Source: Pseudomonas mendocina
GTDB lineage: Bacteria > Pseudomonadota > Gammaproteobacteria > Pseudomonadales > Pseudomonadaceae
DNA length: 64,000 bases
NCBI RefSeq assembly: GCF_003008615.1
Contig: NZ_CP027657.1
Span: 4,030,001 to 4,094,000 of the forward strand
Direction: 5' to 3'
In this document: piece by piece, positions 8,253 to 17,310 of the stretch
How positions within the stretch are numbered: the first letter of the stretch is position 1
Layout: every line of letters starts with the position of its first letter
Notes under the pieces: generated by a model
What the model saw: the letters and a program-made list of their open reading frames with translations, nothing else
Databases searched by the model: none
Told to the model about the DNA's origin: nothing
Program-made: the position numbers and the translations under genes

Positions 8253-10409
8253 GTGGATCCACAAGCCAGTCGTGTTGAAAGCAACTCTGATCCGCGCGGG
8301 CAGCACGACGATCCGCTGTTGGATTCGCTCCTTTCTCTCTGCGTCCTGCACCGTAAACCGGCCAATCGCGCCATGCTCACCAGCGGCCTGCCGCTGCCCA
8401 AGCAGCGCCTGACCGCCGAGCTGCTGCCCCGCGCTGCCGCCCGTGCGGGATTGCAGGGACGCCTGTTGCGCAGAAGTCTCGAGCAGATTCCCAAGATCGC
8501 GCTTCCTGCTTTGTTGCTGCTCAAGGAAGGACGTTGTGCGGTGCTGCTGGGCTGGAGCGAGCAAGGCGAAGCGCGGTTGTTGCTCAGCGAAAGCGATGGC
8601 GGCGAAGTGAGGGTTGCTCGCGACCTGTTGCAAGAAGACTTCAACGGCCAGGTATTCTTCGCCCAACCCCAGCACAAATACGACCTGGATCAGGGCAGCC
8701 TGATTCCGCGTACCCAGTCCTGGTTTCGCGACACCCTCAAGCGTTCGCGCTGGCTCTACATGGATGCCGTCGCGGCCAGTCTGCTGATCAACCTGATCGG
8801 CCTCGGTGCGCCACTGTTCGTGATGAATGTCTATGATCGCGTGGTACCCAACCAGGCCGCAGCCACGCTCTGGGTGCTGGCCATCGGTATTTCCGGGGCC
8901 TACATTTTCGATTTGCTGCTCAAGACCATGCGCGGGTTGTGTCTCGACCTGGCTGGCAAGAAGACCGATCTGATCATCTCCGCCACGCTCTTCGAGCGCA
9001 TCGTCGGCATGGCGGTGAAATTTCGTCCGCAGCGTGTCGGCAGCTTTGCCCAGAACATCCATGAGTTCCAGACGCTGCGTGACTTCCTCGCTTCGCTGAC
9101 GCTGACCAGTGTCATCGACCTTCCGTTCACGTTGCTGATCCTGCTGGTGATCGGCTTGCTCGGTGGGCATCTGGTGTGGATCCCGCTGCTGGCCTTCCCC
9201 CTGGCAATGGGCATCAGCTGGCTGTTGCAGAAGCCGCTCGTGGCCACCATGGATCGCACCATGGCCCTGGCCGCCGAGCGCCAGTCCAGCCTGATCGAGA
9301 CCCTGGCCGGCCTTGATGCGGTCAAGGTCAACAATGCCGAAAGCGACCGACAATACCTCTGGGAGCAGACCATCGGCACCCTGGGCCGCCTTGAGCTGCG
9401 GGTGAAGATGTTGTCCAGCCTGGCGATGAATCTGACCATGCTGATCCAGCAACTGGCAGGCGTGATCATGATCGTCGCCGGTGTCTACCTGATCATGGCC
9501 GGCAATCTCAGCATGGGCGGCTTGATCGCCTGCTACATGCTCAATGGTCGTGCCCTTGGCCCTTTGAGTCAGCTGTCTGGGCTGTTCACCCGCTATCAGC
9601 AGGCCCGTCTGACCATGATCAACGTCGATCAGATGATGGATCTGCCGCAGGAGCGCCACGAGGGTGAGCAGCCATTGGTGCGTGCCAAGCTGCAGGGCAG
9701 CCTGGAGCTGCGCCAGGTCAGTTTCACCTACCCCCATCAGCAGACCCTTGCCCTCAGCGAGATCAACCTGATCGTCCGGCCGGGCGAGAAGATCGGCATC
9801 ATCGGCCGCAGTGGCTCTGGCAAGAGTTCGCTGGCCAAGCTCATCGTCGGGTTGTACCAGGCCGACTCGGGCAGTCTGTTGGTCGATGGGACTGACATCC
9901 GTCAACTGGACGTCAGCGAACTGCGCCACAACGTCGGTTACGTGCCACAGGACATCCAGCTGTTCAGCGGTACCCTGCGCGATAACCTGATGGCCGGTGC
10001 CCGCTACGTCGAGGACGAGCTGGTGTTGCAGGCCTCGGAACTGGCCGGGGTTCACGAGTTCGTTCGCCTGCATCCGCAAGGGTATGAACTGCAGGTCGGC
10101 GAGCGTGGGCAGAACCTGTCCGGCGGTCAGCGGCAGAACGTCGCGCTGGCGCGTGCATTGTTGCTCGATCCGCCTATCCTGCTGCTCGACGAACCCACCA
10201 GCTCCATGGACAACCCGGGTGAAGAACGCCTGAAGGAGCGTATCGGCGCGGTGCTCGCCAACAAGACGCTGCTGCTGGTGACGCACCGCGCGTCCATGCT
10301 GTCGCTGGTCGATCGTCTGTTGATCATCGACCGTGGTCGCATCATCGCCGATGGCCCCAAGGAGTCGGTCATGGAAGCACTGAAGAAGGGGCAGATCAGT
10401 GTCGCTTAA
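8253..10409 (+). CDS. lapB: Type I secretion ABC transporter (LapB)
   Basis: 718 residues, inner-membrane ABC exporter for LapA. Residues about 1-135 form a C39-peptidase-like domain of the kind used for substrate docking. A six-helix transmembrane domain spans about 160-450. The ATPase follows, with Walker A GRSGSGKSS at about 518-526, signature LSGGQRQ near 622 and Walker B ILLLDEP near 645. The chosen start is GTG at 8253, which keeps the conserved N-terminus (HDDPLLDSLLSLC) seen in LapB proteins and has GAAGAG upstream. The 3' end overlaps lapC by 11 bases, suggesting translational coupling. Together with LapC and LapE it makes the tripartite exporter. Confidence 0.95.
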   Translation: MDPQASRVESNSDPRGQHDDPLLDSLLSLCVLHRKPANRAMLTSGLPLPKQRLTAELLPRAAARAGLQGRLLRRSLEQIPKIALPALLLLKEGRCAVLLGWSEQGEARLLLSESDGGEVRVARDLLQEDFNGQVFFAQPQHKYDLDQGSLIPRTQSWFRDTLKRSRWLYMDAVAASLLINLIGLGAPLFVMNVYDRVVPNQAAATLWVLAIGISGAYIFDLLLKTMRGLCLDLAGKKTDLIISATLFERIVGMAVKFRPQRVGSFAQNIHEFQTLRDFLASLTLTSVIDLPFTLLILLVIGLLGGHLVWIPLLAFPLAMGISWLLQKPLVATMDRTMALAAERQSSLIETLAGLDAVKVNNAESDRQYLWEQTIGTLGRLELRVKMLSSLAMNLTMLIQQLAGVIMIVAGVYLIMAGNLSMGGLIACYMLNGRALGPLSQLSGLFTRYQQARLTMINVDQMMDLPQERHEGEQPLVRAKLQGSLELRQVSFTYPHQQTLALSEINLIVRPGEKIGIIGRSGSGKSSLAKLIVGLYQADSGSLLVDGTDIRQLDVSELRHNVGYVPQDIQLFSGTLRDNLMAGARYVEDELVLQASELAGVHEFVRLHPQGYELQVGERGQNLSGGQRQNVALARALLLDPPILLLDEPTSSMDNPGEERLKERIGAVLANKTLLLVTHRASMLSLVDRLLIIDRGRIIADGPKESVMEALKKGQISVA

Positions 10410-11757
10410 GGCATTCGCTATGTTGCGTCAGTACTTTCAGGGCGGCGAGCAATTGTCCGGCGAGCCACTGCCCGAGGTCGACAAGGCGCTGGTGGAAGAT
10501 GCACCACGGGTGGTACGCCTGACCATCTGGACGCTGTTGGGGTTCGTCGCGTTCCTCGGCTTCTGGGCTCACTTCGCCGAAATCGATGAGGTGACGCGCG
10601 GTGAGGGCAAGGCGATTCCTTCGTCCAAGTTGCAGAAGGTGCAGAACCTCGAGGGCGGCATCATCTCCGAGCTGTTCATCCATGAAGGGCAAGTCGTGGA
10701 AGTTGGTGCGCCGCTGCTGCGCCTTGATCCCACGCGCTTCGAGTCCAACGTCGGCGAGACCGAGGCGGATCGTACCGCCATGCAGTTGCGGGTAGAGCGT
10801 CTCAGCGCCGAAGTGGATGATCGCCCGTTGATGATTCCTGAGGAGCTGCGCGCGCTGGCACCCGAGCAGGCTGCCAGCGAGGAGGCACTGTTCCTCAGCC
10901 GTCGTCAGCAACTGAACGATGAGCTGGGTGGCCTGGAACAGCAGATGGTGCAGCGTCGTCAGGAGCTGCAGGAATTCATCTCCAAGCAGGCTCAGTTCCG
11001 CAACAGCTTGCAGTTGCTGCGTCAGGAAATCTCCATTTCCGAACCCCTGGTCGCCGAAGGCGCCATTTCCCGGGTGGAGGTGCTGCGTCTGCGCCGCGCC
11101 GAGGTGGAAACCCGTGGCCAACTGGACGCCACCACACTGGCGATCCCCCGTGCGGAGTCGGCGATCAAGGAGGCAGAGAACAAGATTGCCGAGGCGCGTT
11201 CGCGTTTTCGTAGCGAGGCGCTGGGGCAGTTGAACGAGGCACGTACCGAGCTGAGCAAGGCCAATGCCACTGGCAAGGCACTGGAGGATCGGGTCAAACG
11301 AACCCTGGTCACATCGCCGGTACGCGGCATCGTCAAGCAATTACTGGTCAATACCATCGGCGGCGTGATCCAGCCGGGCAGCGATCTGGTGGAAATCGTG
11401 CCGCTGGACGACACCTTGCTGGTGGAAGCACGCATCCGTCCGCAGGACATTGCCTTTCTCCATCCGGGGCAGAAGGCCATGGTCAAGTTCACCGCCTACG
11501 ATTTCACCATCTATGGCGGCCTGGAAGCCGATCTCGAACAGATCGGCGCGGATACGGTCACCGACGAAGACGGCAACAGCTTTTACCTGATCAAGCTGCG
11601 TACCCGGCAAAGCCATCTGGGCAGTGACGAGAATCCGCTACTGATCATTCCTGGCATGGTCGCTTCGGTGGATATCATGACCGGTAAGAAGAGCATTCTC
11701 AGCTATCTGCTCAAGCCCATCATTCGGGCGCGTGCCGAAGCCTTGCGCGAGCGTTGA
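10399..11757 (+). CDS. lapC: HlyD-family membrane fusion protein (LapC)
   Basis: 452 residues, periplasmic adaptor linking LapB to LapE. A short cytoplasmic N-terminus leads into one transmembrane helix (about residues 36-56, TIWTLLGFVAFLGFWAHF). Then come the first lipoyl half (GKAIPSSKLQKVQNLEGG), a long coiled-coil hairpin of about residues 130-300 rich in Glu, Gln, Arg and Leu, the second lipoyl half, and a beta-barrel region. Start is GTG at 10399 inside the end of lapB; an internal ATG at 10420 is an alternative. It is the last gene of the secretion set. The next gene is convergent, only about 50 bases away, and I saw no strong terminator in that gap. Confidence 0.93.
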   Translation: MSLKAFAMLRQYFQGGEQLSGEPLPEVDKALVEDAPRVVRLTIWTLLGFVAFLGFWAHFAEIDEVTRGEGKAIPSSKLQKVQNLEGGIISELFIHEGQVVEVGAPLLRLDPTRFESNVGETEADRTAMQLRVERLSAEVDDRPLMIPEELRALAPEQAASEEALFLSRRQQLNDELGGLEQQMVQRRQELQEFISKQAQFRNSLQLLRQEISISEPLVAEGAISRVEVLRLRRAEVETRGQLDATTLAIPRAESAIKEAENKIAEARSRFRSEALGQLNEARTELSKANATGKALEDRVKRTLVTSPVRGIVKQLLVNTIGGVIQPGSDLVEIVPLDDTLLVEARIRPQDIAFLHPGQKAMVKFTAYDFTIYGGLEADLEQIGADTVTDEDGNSFYLIKLRTRQSHLGSDENPLLIIPGMVASVDIMTGKKSILSYLLKPIIRARAEALRER

Positions 11758-11809
11758 TCGGCAAAGAGGTTCGAAGGTGGCTGGCGAGCGCAGCGCTTCG
11801 CCAGCCTGT

Positions 11810-12691
11810 TCATACGAACAGCTGCTGCACCACCGAAAAATCCTGCTTGCCCTTGCCCTGTTTGAGCAGCAGGCGGTAGAGCTGCAGCGCCAGCGCACCC
11901 ATCGGCGCGCTGTTGCCATTGTGGCTGGCGGTTTCCTGAGCCAGGCCCAGATCCTTGGCCATGAGCTCGGCCATGAAACCACCGCTATAACCTTTCGAAG
12001 CGGGGGCGTTTTCCATCACGCCAGGCCAGGGATTGTATTTCTCCAGCGTCCAGTTGCCGCCCGAACTCTGCCGCATGATCTCTGCCAGTACCGCCGGATC
12101 CAGGCCGTTGGCCACACCCATGGCCATGGCCTCGGCGGTGGCGATCATCTGCACGGCAAGCACCTGGTTGTTGCACACCTTGGCCACCTGGCCAGCGCCA
12201 TCAGGGCCGGCATGGAAGATGTTCTTGCCCATGGCGGCGAGCATTGGCCTGGCCTTCTCCAGTGCCTGCGCATCACCGCCGACCATGAAGGTCAGGGTAC
12301 CGGCTGCGGCACCACCAGTGCCGCCGGACACCGGCGCATCAAGGAGGGCGATGCCGCGCTCGCTCGCGGCGGCGTGCACCTTGCGCGCGGACTCCGGGGC
12401 GATGGTCGAGCACTCGATCACCAGCGTGCCGGCTGGCAGTTGGTTGAGCAGCCCGTCGTCGCCTAGATACAGGCTTTCCACGTGGCGGCTGGCGGGCAGC
12501 ATGCTGATCACTACCTGGGCCTGATCGATGGCGTCGACGGCGCTATCGGCCGCCAGGGCGCCTTCGCCTGCCAGGGTGTCGACGACGCTGTGCACCAGGT
12601 CGAAGACTTTCAGCGGGTAGCCCGCCTTGAGCAGGTTGCGGGCCATGGGCAGGCCCATGTGGCCAAGGCCGATGAAGGCGATCTGGGTCAT
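11810..12691 (-). CDS. mmsB: 3-hydroxyisobutyrate dehydrogenase
   Basis: 293 residues. Oxidises 3-hydroxyisobutyrate to methylmalonate semialdehyde with NAD+, the penultimate step of valine breakdown. The N-terminus has the Rossmann dinucleotide loop FIGLGHMGLPMA (residues 7-17). The substrate-binding motif DAPVSGGTGGAAAGTL and the catalytic-Lys segment GAGQVAKVCNNQ follow, all hallmarks of the beta-hydroxyacid dehydrogenase family. The start at 12691 was preferred over a longer frame because AAGGAG lies 9 bases upstream and the family begins at this point. It is the last gene of the valine cluster, about 105 bases after the hydrolase gene, with a REP-like repeat between them. Confidence 0.93.
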   Translation of the reverse strand: MTQIAFIGLGHMGLPMARNLLKAGYPLKVFDLVHSVVDTLAGEGALAADSAVDAIDQAQVVISMLPASRHVESLYLGDDGLLNQLPAGTLVIECSTIAPESARKVHAAASERGIALLDAPVSGGTGGAAAGTLTFMVGGDAQALEKARPMLAAMGKNIFHAGPDGAGQVAKVCNNQVLAVQMIATAEAMAMGVANGLDPAVLAEIMRQSSGGNWTLEKYNPWPGVMENAPASKGYSGGFMAELMAKDLGLAQETASHNGNSAPMGALALQLYRLLLKQGKGKQDFSVVQQLFV

Positions 12692-12711
12692 GGCGGCTTC
12701 TCCTTTTTGTT

Positions 12712-12791
12712 GGATGCGCGGTGCGCATCCCTTGTCATTGTTCGAGCTCTCCCGGCTTGCACCCGGGCTGGTAGGGTGTGCTGTGCGCACC
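12712..12791. repeat. REP-like inverted repeats between mmsB and the hydrolase gene
   Basis: GGATGCGC and GCGCATCC form a tight palindrome at 12712-12730. A second unit at 12771-12791 (GTAGGGTGTGCTGTGCGCACC) belongs to a family also seen at 13912, 41120, 41961 and 52579. It is palindromic and extragenic, and in the operon it could trim or stabilise mRNA. Confidence 0.6.
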
Positions 12792-12796
12792 GGGTG

Positions 12797-13903
12797 TTAC
12801 AGATCGGTCAATGGATGTTCGCCCTCCCATGCCGCGGTGAAGTGCCCGTCGATCACGGCTGGCGGGATCGCGGCGACGTCCGGCCAATGCCAACGCGGCG
12901 TCTGATCCTTGTCGATCAGGCGGGCGCGCACGCCTTCGGGAAATTCCGGGTAGCGGCAACAGTTAAGGCTCATGGCGTATTCCATGCGGAACACCTCGGC
13001 CAGCGATAGATGGCGGGCGCGACGAATCTGTTGCCAGACCAAGTGCGCGGTCAGTGGGCAGCCATGGGCGAGAGTCTTGGCGGCGCGTGCGAGCAGGGCG
13101 TCTTCGTCCTGCTGCAGGACGCTGATGGCGGATACGGCAGCGGGCAGGTCGGCGACGTCGAGCAACTCGTCGATACGTTCGCGGCGTGATAGCCACTGGG
13201 CGCTCGGTAGCTCCGGCCGCGCTTGGTTTTCCAGCGCCCGCAACAGACTGTGCAACTGAGCGTCGGGCTGCTCGCGCCAGTTCAGTTGTACCAGGCCGGT
13301 CAGCAGGGCGTCCTGCTGGTCGTCACGCAGGAAGCGGTCTGCGAGGTTCAGATCCAGCGCATCGCGGGCATTGATGCTGGCAGCGGTGAGGCCGAGAAAC
13401 AGCCCAAGGCGACCTGGCAGGCGGGCAAGGAACCAACTGCCGCCGACATCCGGGTACAGGCCGATATTGATCTCCGGCATGCCCAGGCGACTGCTCGGGG
13501 TGACGATACGGATGCCGGCACCCTGCATCAGGCCCATGCCACCGCCCAGCACGTGCCCGTGCGCCCAGCAGATGAAGGGTTTGGGGTAGGTGTGGATGCG
13601 GTGGTCGAGACGGTATTCATCGGCAAAGAAGTGCCGCGCCAGGGGCGGCACTTCGCCAGGATGTTCGCGACACTGGTTGACCAGTTGCACCACGTCGCCC
13701 CCGGCACAGAAGGCCTTGGGGCCGTTGCCGCGCAACACGACGCAGGCGATCTCAGGGTCGTCAGCCCAGGCCTTGAGGCGGTCGTCGAGCGCCTTGATCA
13801 TCGGCAACGACAACGCGTTGAGGCTTTTCTCGGCGTCCAGGGTGGCGATGCCGATGCGGTAGCCGTGCAGGCTGGGGCGTTCTTCGAAGGTCACATTCAT
13901 CAT
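12797..13903 (-). CDS. 3-hydroxyisobutyryl-CoA hydrolase-like (crotonase superfamily)
   Basis: 368 residues, longer than simple enoyl-CoA hydratases and the usual length of HIBYL-CoA hydrolases (ECH_2 family). It should release 3-hydroxyisobutyrate from its CoA ester, the step before MmsB. The crotonase core shows the oxyanion-hole motifs GNGPKAFCAGGDV (about residues 59-71) and HGHVLGGGMGL (about 115-125), then the active-site segment MPEINIGLYPDVGGS. The C-terminal extension of about 130 residues is typical of the hydrolase subgroup. Two adjacent ATGs (13903 and 13900) follow AGGAAC, so either may be used. Annotation pipelines often call this simply an enoyl-CoA hydratase; context and length argue for the hydrolase. 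Confidence 0.85.
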   Translation of the reverse strand: MMNVTFEERPSLHGYRIGIATLDAEKSLNALSLPMIKALDDRLKAWADDPEIACVVLRGNGPKAFCAGGDVVQLVNQCREHPGEVPPLARHFFADEYRLDHRIHTYPKPFICWAHGHVLGGGMGLMQGAGIRIVTPSSRLGMPEINIGLYPDVGGSWFLARLPGRLGLFLGLTAASINARDALDLNLADRFLRDDQQDALLTGLVQLNWREQPDAQLHSLLRALENQARPELPSAQWLSRRERIDELLDVADLPAAVSAISVLQQDEDALLARAAKTLAHGCPLTAHLVWQQIRRARHLSLAEVFRMEYAMSLNCCRYPEFPEGVRARLIDKDQTPRWHWPDVAAIPPAVIDGHFTAAWEGEHPLTDL

Positions 13904-13937
13904 TGGGGTTCCTGGTGTGCGTGGTGCACCCTACGGA

Positions 13938-14756
13938 TCACTTGTTGCGCCACTGCGGGTCGCGCTTTTCCAGAAAGGCATTGACGCCTTCACGGGTGTC
14001 GTCGGCGTCGAACAGGTCGACGAAACGCTCGCGCTCTTCTGGCAGCCAGGTGTTTGCGCCGCGCTCGCGTGCGCCTTGAATCAGCGGCTTGATGGTGCGT
14101 ACCGCCACCGGGCTTTGTCGCGCCACCTTGGCTGCCAGCAGCAGGGCAGTGCCGCGTGCTTCGCCGGTGTCCACCACCTGCTCGACCAGACCGATACGCA
14201 GGGCAGTTTCAGCATCGATGCGCTCGCCACAGAGAATCATGCGCTTGGCCCAGCCTTCACCCACCAGCCAGGGCAGCGCCTGGGTGCCGCCGGCGCAGGG
14301 CAAGAGGCCCACGGCGGCTTCCGGCAGGGCCATCTGCGCCTGCCGTTCGGCGATGCGGATGTCGCAGGCCAGGGCGCACTCCAGGCCGCCGCCCATGGCG
14401 TAGCCGTTGATCGCGGCGATGGATACGCCACGGAAATCGCGCAGGGTTTCGAAGGCCTCGCCGAAGCGTCGTGCCATTTCGCGGGCGCGGGCCTTGTCGC
14501 CGTCGGCGAACATGTTCAGGTCGGCGCCGGCGCTGAAGAACTTCGGCCCCTGGCCGGTCACCACCAGGGCGTAGACCTCGTCGTCGCGGTTGAGGTGTTC
14601 GACCACCTGCTTGAGGCCGATCAGCGAATCACGGTCCCAGGTATTGGCTGGTGGGTGGTTGATGGTGATCAGCGCAGTGTGACCATGCTTCTCCACGGTG
14701 AGCTTGTGGGTCAGGTCGAAGATGCCGGATTTGTAGGTTTCCAGTGCAGTGCTCAT
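13938..14756 (-). CDS. Enoyl-CoA hydratase (methacrylyl-CoA hydratase role likely)
   Basis: 272 residues, crotonase fold. The motifs GPKFFSAGADLNMF (near residue 70) and NGYAMGGGLECALACD carry the oxyanion hole and first catalytic Glu, and ALPEAAVGLLPCAGGT carries the second. By position between the acyl-CoA dehydrogenase and the hydrolase it should hydrate methacrylyl-CoA to 3-hydroxyisobutyryl-CoA. In P. aeruginosa the similar-sized homologue at the equivalent place (PA0745, DspI, from memory) is implicated in making the dispersal signal cis-2-decenoic acid. Whether this protein does that cannot be read from sequence. The 34-base gap to the hydrolase gene contains a REP remnant. Confidence 0.88.
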   Translation of the reverse strand: MSTALETYKSGIFDLTHKLTVEKHGHTALITINHPPANTWDRDSLIGLKQVVEHLNRDDEVYALVVTGQGPKFFSAGADLNMFADGDKARAREMARRFGEAFETLRDFRGVSIAAINGYAMGGGLECALACDIRIAERQAQMALPEAAVGLLPCAGGTQALPWLVGEGWAKRMILCGERIDAETALRIGLVEQVVDTGEARGTALLLAAKVARQSPVAVRTIKPLIQGARERGANTWLPEERERFVDLFDADDTREGVNAFLEKRDPQWRNK

Positions 14757-14813
14757 AACGATTCCTCGTCGATTATCTTCCCTTTTCCATTCATGGGAGA
14801 GGGTATTAAGCGG

Positions 14814-15977
14814 TTACAGCAAGTGATCGAGCATGCCGCCTTGCTGCAGCAGGCGGCGGGCGACGATCACCCGCATGATTTCGTTGGTACCTTCCAGTAT
14901 CTGGTGCACACGGGCGTCACGCACCCAGCGCTCCAGGGGGTAGTCATTCAGATAGCCATAACCGCCGTGCAGTTGCAGGGCTTCGTTGCAGACAGCGAAG
15001 CAGTGGTCGGTGGCGAAGCGCTTGGCCATGGCGCAATACAGGCTGGCTTCGCCATGCCCATGGTCGAGTTTGTGTGCGGCCAGGCGCACCATCTGCCGGC
15101 TGGCGGTGAGGTCGGTGAGCATGTCGGCCAGTTTGAATTGCAAAGCCTGGAACTGACTGAGCGGCTTGCCGAACTGCTTGCGTTCCTCGACGTAGCGCAG
15201 GCTCTGTTCCAGCGCTGCCTGGGCCGCCCCCAGCGAGCAGCTGGCAATATTGAGACGGCCACCATCGAGGCCTTTCATGGCGTAGACGAAGCCTTCGCCT
15301 TCCGGGCCGATGCGGTGGCTGGCGGGAATACGCACGCCCTCGAAGGTGATGGTGCGGGTCGGCTGCGCCTTCCAGCCCATCTTGTCCTCGTTGCGCCCGT
15401 AGCGTACGCCGGGGGCGTCGGCGGGTACCAGGAAGCAGGAGATACCCTTGGCGCCGTCCTCGCCGCTGCGCGCCATGACGATCAGCACGTCGGTACTGCC
15501 GGCGCCGGAGATAAAGCACTTGCTGCCGTCGATCACGTAGTCGTTGCCGTCACGGCGCGCGCGGGTACGCAGGTTGGCCGCATCGGAGCCGGCGTCCGGT
15601 TCGGTCAGGCAGTAGGAGGCCAGCGACTGACCGGAAATAAGCCCCGGCAACCAGGCGTCCTTGAGCGCCTGGTCGGCGAAGCTGGCGAGCATCCAGGTGG
15701 CCATGTTGTGGATGGTCAGGTATGCGGTGGTGGCCACGCAGCCGGCCGCCAGCTGCTCGAAGATCAGCGAACTGGAGAGCCGCGACAGGCCCAGGCCGCC
15801 ATCCTCTTCGGCGATATACAGGGCCAGATAACCCTGTTCGGAGGCGCGGCGGATCACCTCGACGGGGAAGTGATGGTCACGGTCCCAGTCGGCGGCGTGG
15901 GGCGCCAGTTCCCGCGTGGCGAAGGCGCGGGCGCTGTCGGTGAGCAGGCGTTGTTCATCACTGAGTTCGAAGTCCAT
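14814..15977 (-). CDS. Acyl-CoA dehydrogenase (isobutyryl-CoA type by context)
   Basis: 387 residues, the standard length for a flavin acyl-CoA dehydrogenase. Motifs include YCLTEPDAGSDAANLRT (FAD/substrate binding) near residue 122, an internal GSKCFISGAG loop, and the C-terminal HQILEGTNEIMRVIVAR region, where the Glu of the EGT is the usual catalytic base. In the cluster it should oxidise isobutyryl-CoA to methacrylyl-CoA, passing electrons to ETF. Only 6 bases separate it from the upstream binding-protein gene, so the two are co-transcribed. Substrate assignment is inference from neighbours. Confidence 0.88.
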   Translation of the reverse strand: MDFELSDEQRLLTDSARAFATRELAPHAADWDRDHHFPVEVIRRASEQGYLALYIAEEDGGLGLSRLSSSLIFEQLAAGCVATTAYLTIHNMATWMLASFADQALKDAWLPGLISGQSLASYCLTEPDAGSDAANLRTRARRDGNDYVIDGSKCFISGAGSTDVLIVMARSGEDGAKGISCFLVPADAPGVRYGRNEDKMGWKAQPTRTITFEGVRIPASHRIGPEGEGFVYAMKGLDGGRLNIASCSLGAAQAALEQSLRYVEERKQFGKPLSQFQALQFKLADMLTDLTASRQMVRLAAHKLDHGHGEASLYCAMAKRFATDHCFAVCNEALQLHGGYGYLNDYPLERWVRDARVHQILEGTNEIMRVIVARRLLQQGGMLDHLL

Positions 15978-15983
15978 GGCATC

Positions 15984-17231
15984 TCATTGCAAGGTCGGGG
16001 GTTGGCCGCCGGCACGGCGCTCGGCCTGCCATTGCGCGAGGCTGGGCAGCGCGCTGCTGGCATCGAGGCGGTCGACGATTTCGAAGTAGTCCTGCTTGAG
16101 CGGATCCTTGAGCACCTCGTCACGCGATTTCACCCGCACGGCGTAGACCGTCTGCAGGTTCTGGTGATCGAAGGCGCGCCATTGCTGCTCGTCTTTCAGC
16201 AGGGTGTAGCGGTGGCCTTCCAGCGCCTTGATCAGCGCTTCACTGTCGAGGCTGTTGGCACGTTTGGCGGCATCGGCCCATTGCTGGACGATGCTGTAGG
16301 CCGAGGCGGCCGAGCTGGAGGGGTACATCTCGTAGCGGCTCTTGAAGGACTGGACGAAGGCTTCGCCTCGCACCGATTTTTCCAGCGCCGGCACTCGCCA
16401 TGTCCAGGGTTCGGTGCCGACCACGCCCTGCATCAGTTCCGGGCCTGCCTGTTCGACCATGCTCTGGGTCAGGTTGGGCGCGACGATCTGCATGCGCTCG
16501 GTCAGGCCCAGATCCTTGGCGATGCGCATGGCGCGCACCAGGTCTTCGCCGAACAGTACCAGGGCGAGGATGTCGGCATTACTGGAGGCCGCCTGGGTCA
16601 GGGCATCGGTATAGTCGGCCAGGCGGGCGCCGGGGAAGGGCACGCGCACACTGGCATGCTGGCCGACGTCATCGGTCACTGTGGCGTGGCGCAGCGATGC
16701 CTCGCTGGTATGGCCCCAGGTGTAGTCGGCGGTGACGTAGAAATAGCGCTTGTTCGGCTGGGTCTTGCTCAGGTACTGGCCGAGCACCTGGGCGCTCATC
16801 CAGGCGTTGTTGCATTCGCGGAACATGTAGCGGTGGCCGTCCTTGCCGGTGGTGTCGTTGGAATAGGTGAGGGTGCCGAAATACAGCAGCCCGTGTTGCT
16901 TGGCGCGTTTGCCCGCAGCGATGGCGACGGCGCTGGAGGCTCCGCCGAAGAGCATCGCCGCGCCCTCGGCAGCCAGCTTGTCGACGTTCTTCTCGGCCTT
17001 GGCCGGACGCGAGGCAGTGTCCTTGCTGGACAGGCGCAAAGGCCGCCCCAGCACACCGCCGGTGGCGTTGATTTCATCGATGGCCAGCAGGGCTCCACGC
17101 ATCTGCGCCAACCCCTCCTCTTTATAAGGGCCGGTGCGCGGGTAGTTGAGGCCGAGGGTGATCGGCTCGGCAGCCTGCGCACAGGCGGTGATTCCGGCCC
17201 ACAGGGCCAGCGTGGCAGTCAGTCGGCGCAT
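15984..17231 (-). CDS. Periplasmic branched-chain amino-acid/ligand-binding protein (LivK type)
   Basis: 415 residues with a signal peptide (residues 1-20, cut after AQA). The remainder is a type 1 periplasmic binding fold (ITLGLNYPRTGPYKEEG at the mature start, FGGASSAVA, YFYVTADYTWGH). It may bind valine, isobutyrate or a related ligand and deliver it to an ABC permease or sensor. No permease or ATPase gene accompanies it here, which is unusual and leaves the partner open. It is translated from ATG at 17231 with AAGGAGC upstream. A CA-rich Hfq/Crc motif (AACAACAA) sits next to the ribosome-binding site. Confidence 0.82.
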   Translation of the reverse strand: MRRLTATLALWAGITACAQAAEPITLGLNYPRTGPYKEEGLAQMRGALLAIDEINATGGVLGRPLRLSSKDTASRPAKAEKNVDKLAAEGAAMLFGGASSAVAIAAGKRAKQHGLLYFGTLTYSNDTTGKDGHRYMFRECNNAWMSAQVLGQYLSKTQPNKRYFYVTADYTWGHTSEASLRHATVTDDVGQHASVRVPFPGARLADYTDALTQAASSNADILALVLFGEDLVRAMRIAKDLGLTERMQIVAPNLTQSMVEQAGPELMQGVVGTEPWTWRVPALEKSVRGEAFVQSFKSRYEMYPSSSAASAYSIVQQWADAAKRANSLDSEALIKALEGHRYTLLKDEQQWRAFDHQNLQTVYAVRVKSRDEVLKDPLKQDYFEIVDRLDASSALPSLAQWQAERRAGGQPPTLQ

Positions 17232-17246
17232 TGCAGTGCTCCTTTA

Positions 17247-17254
17247 TTGTTGTT
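17247..17254 (-). promoter_or_regulatory. Hfq/Crc CA motif in leader of the binding-protein gene
   Basis: On the mRNA strand AACAACAA fits AANAANAA, the A-rich motif bound by Hfq with Crc during carbon catabolite repression in Pseudomonas. It lies just before the AAGGAGC ribosome-binding site, where binding would block translation. Confidence 0.5.
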
Positions 17255-17310
17255 CTGCAGGGCACTGTTTTACGCCGCTTGGCTAGTTCGGGTGATCGTC
17301 TATTGGTCTA

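Noticed and set aside
8181..10286. 700-codon frame on the minus strand
   Set aside because: Antisense shadow of lapB, whose transporter motifs are unmistakable on the plus strand.
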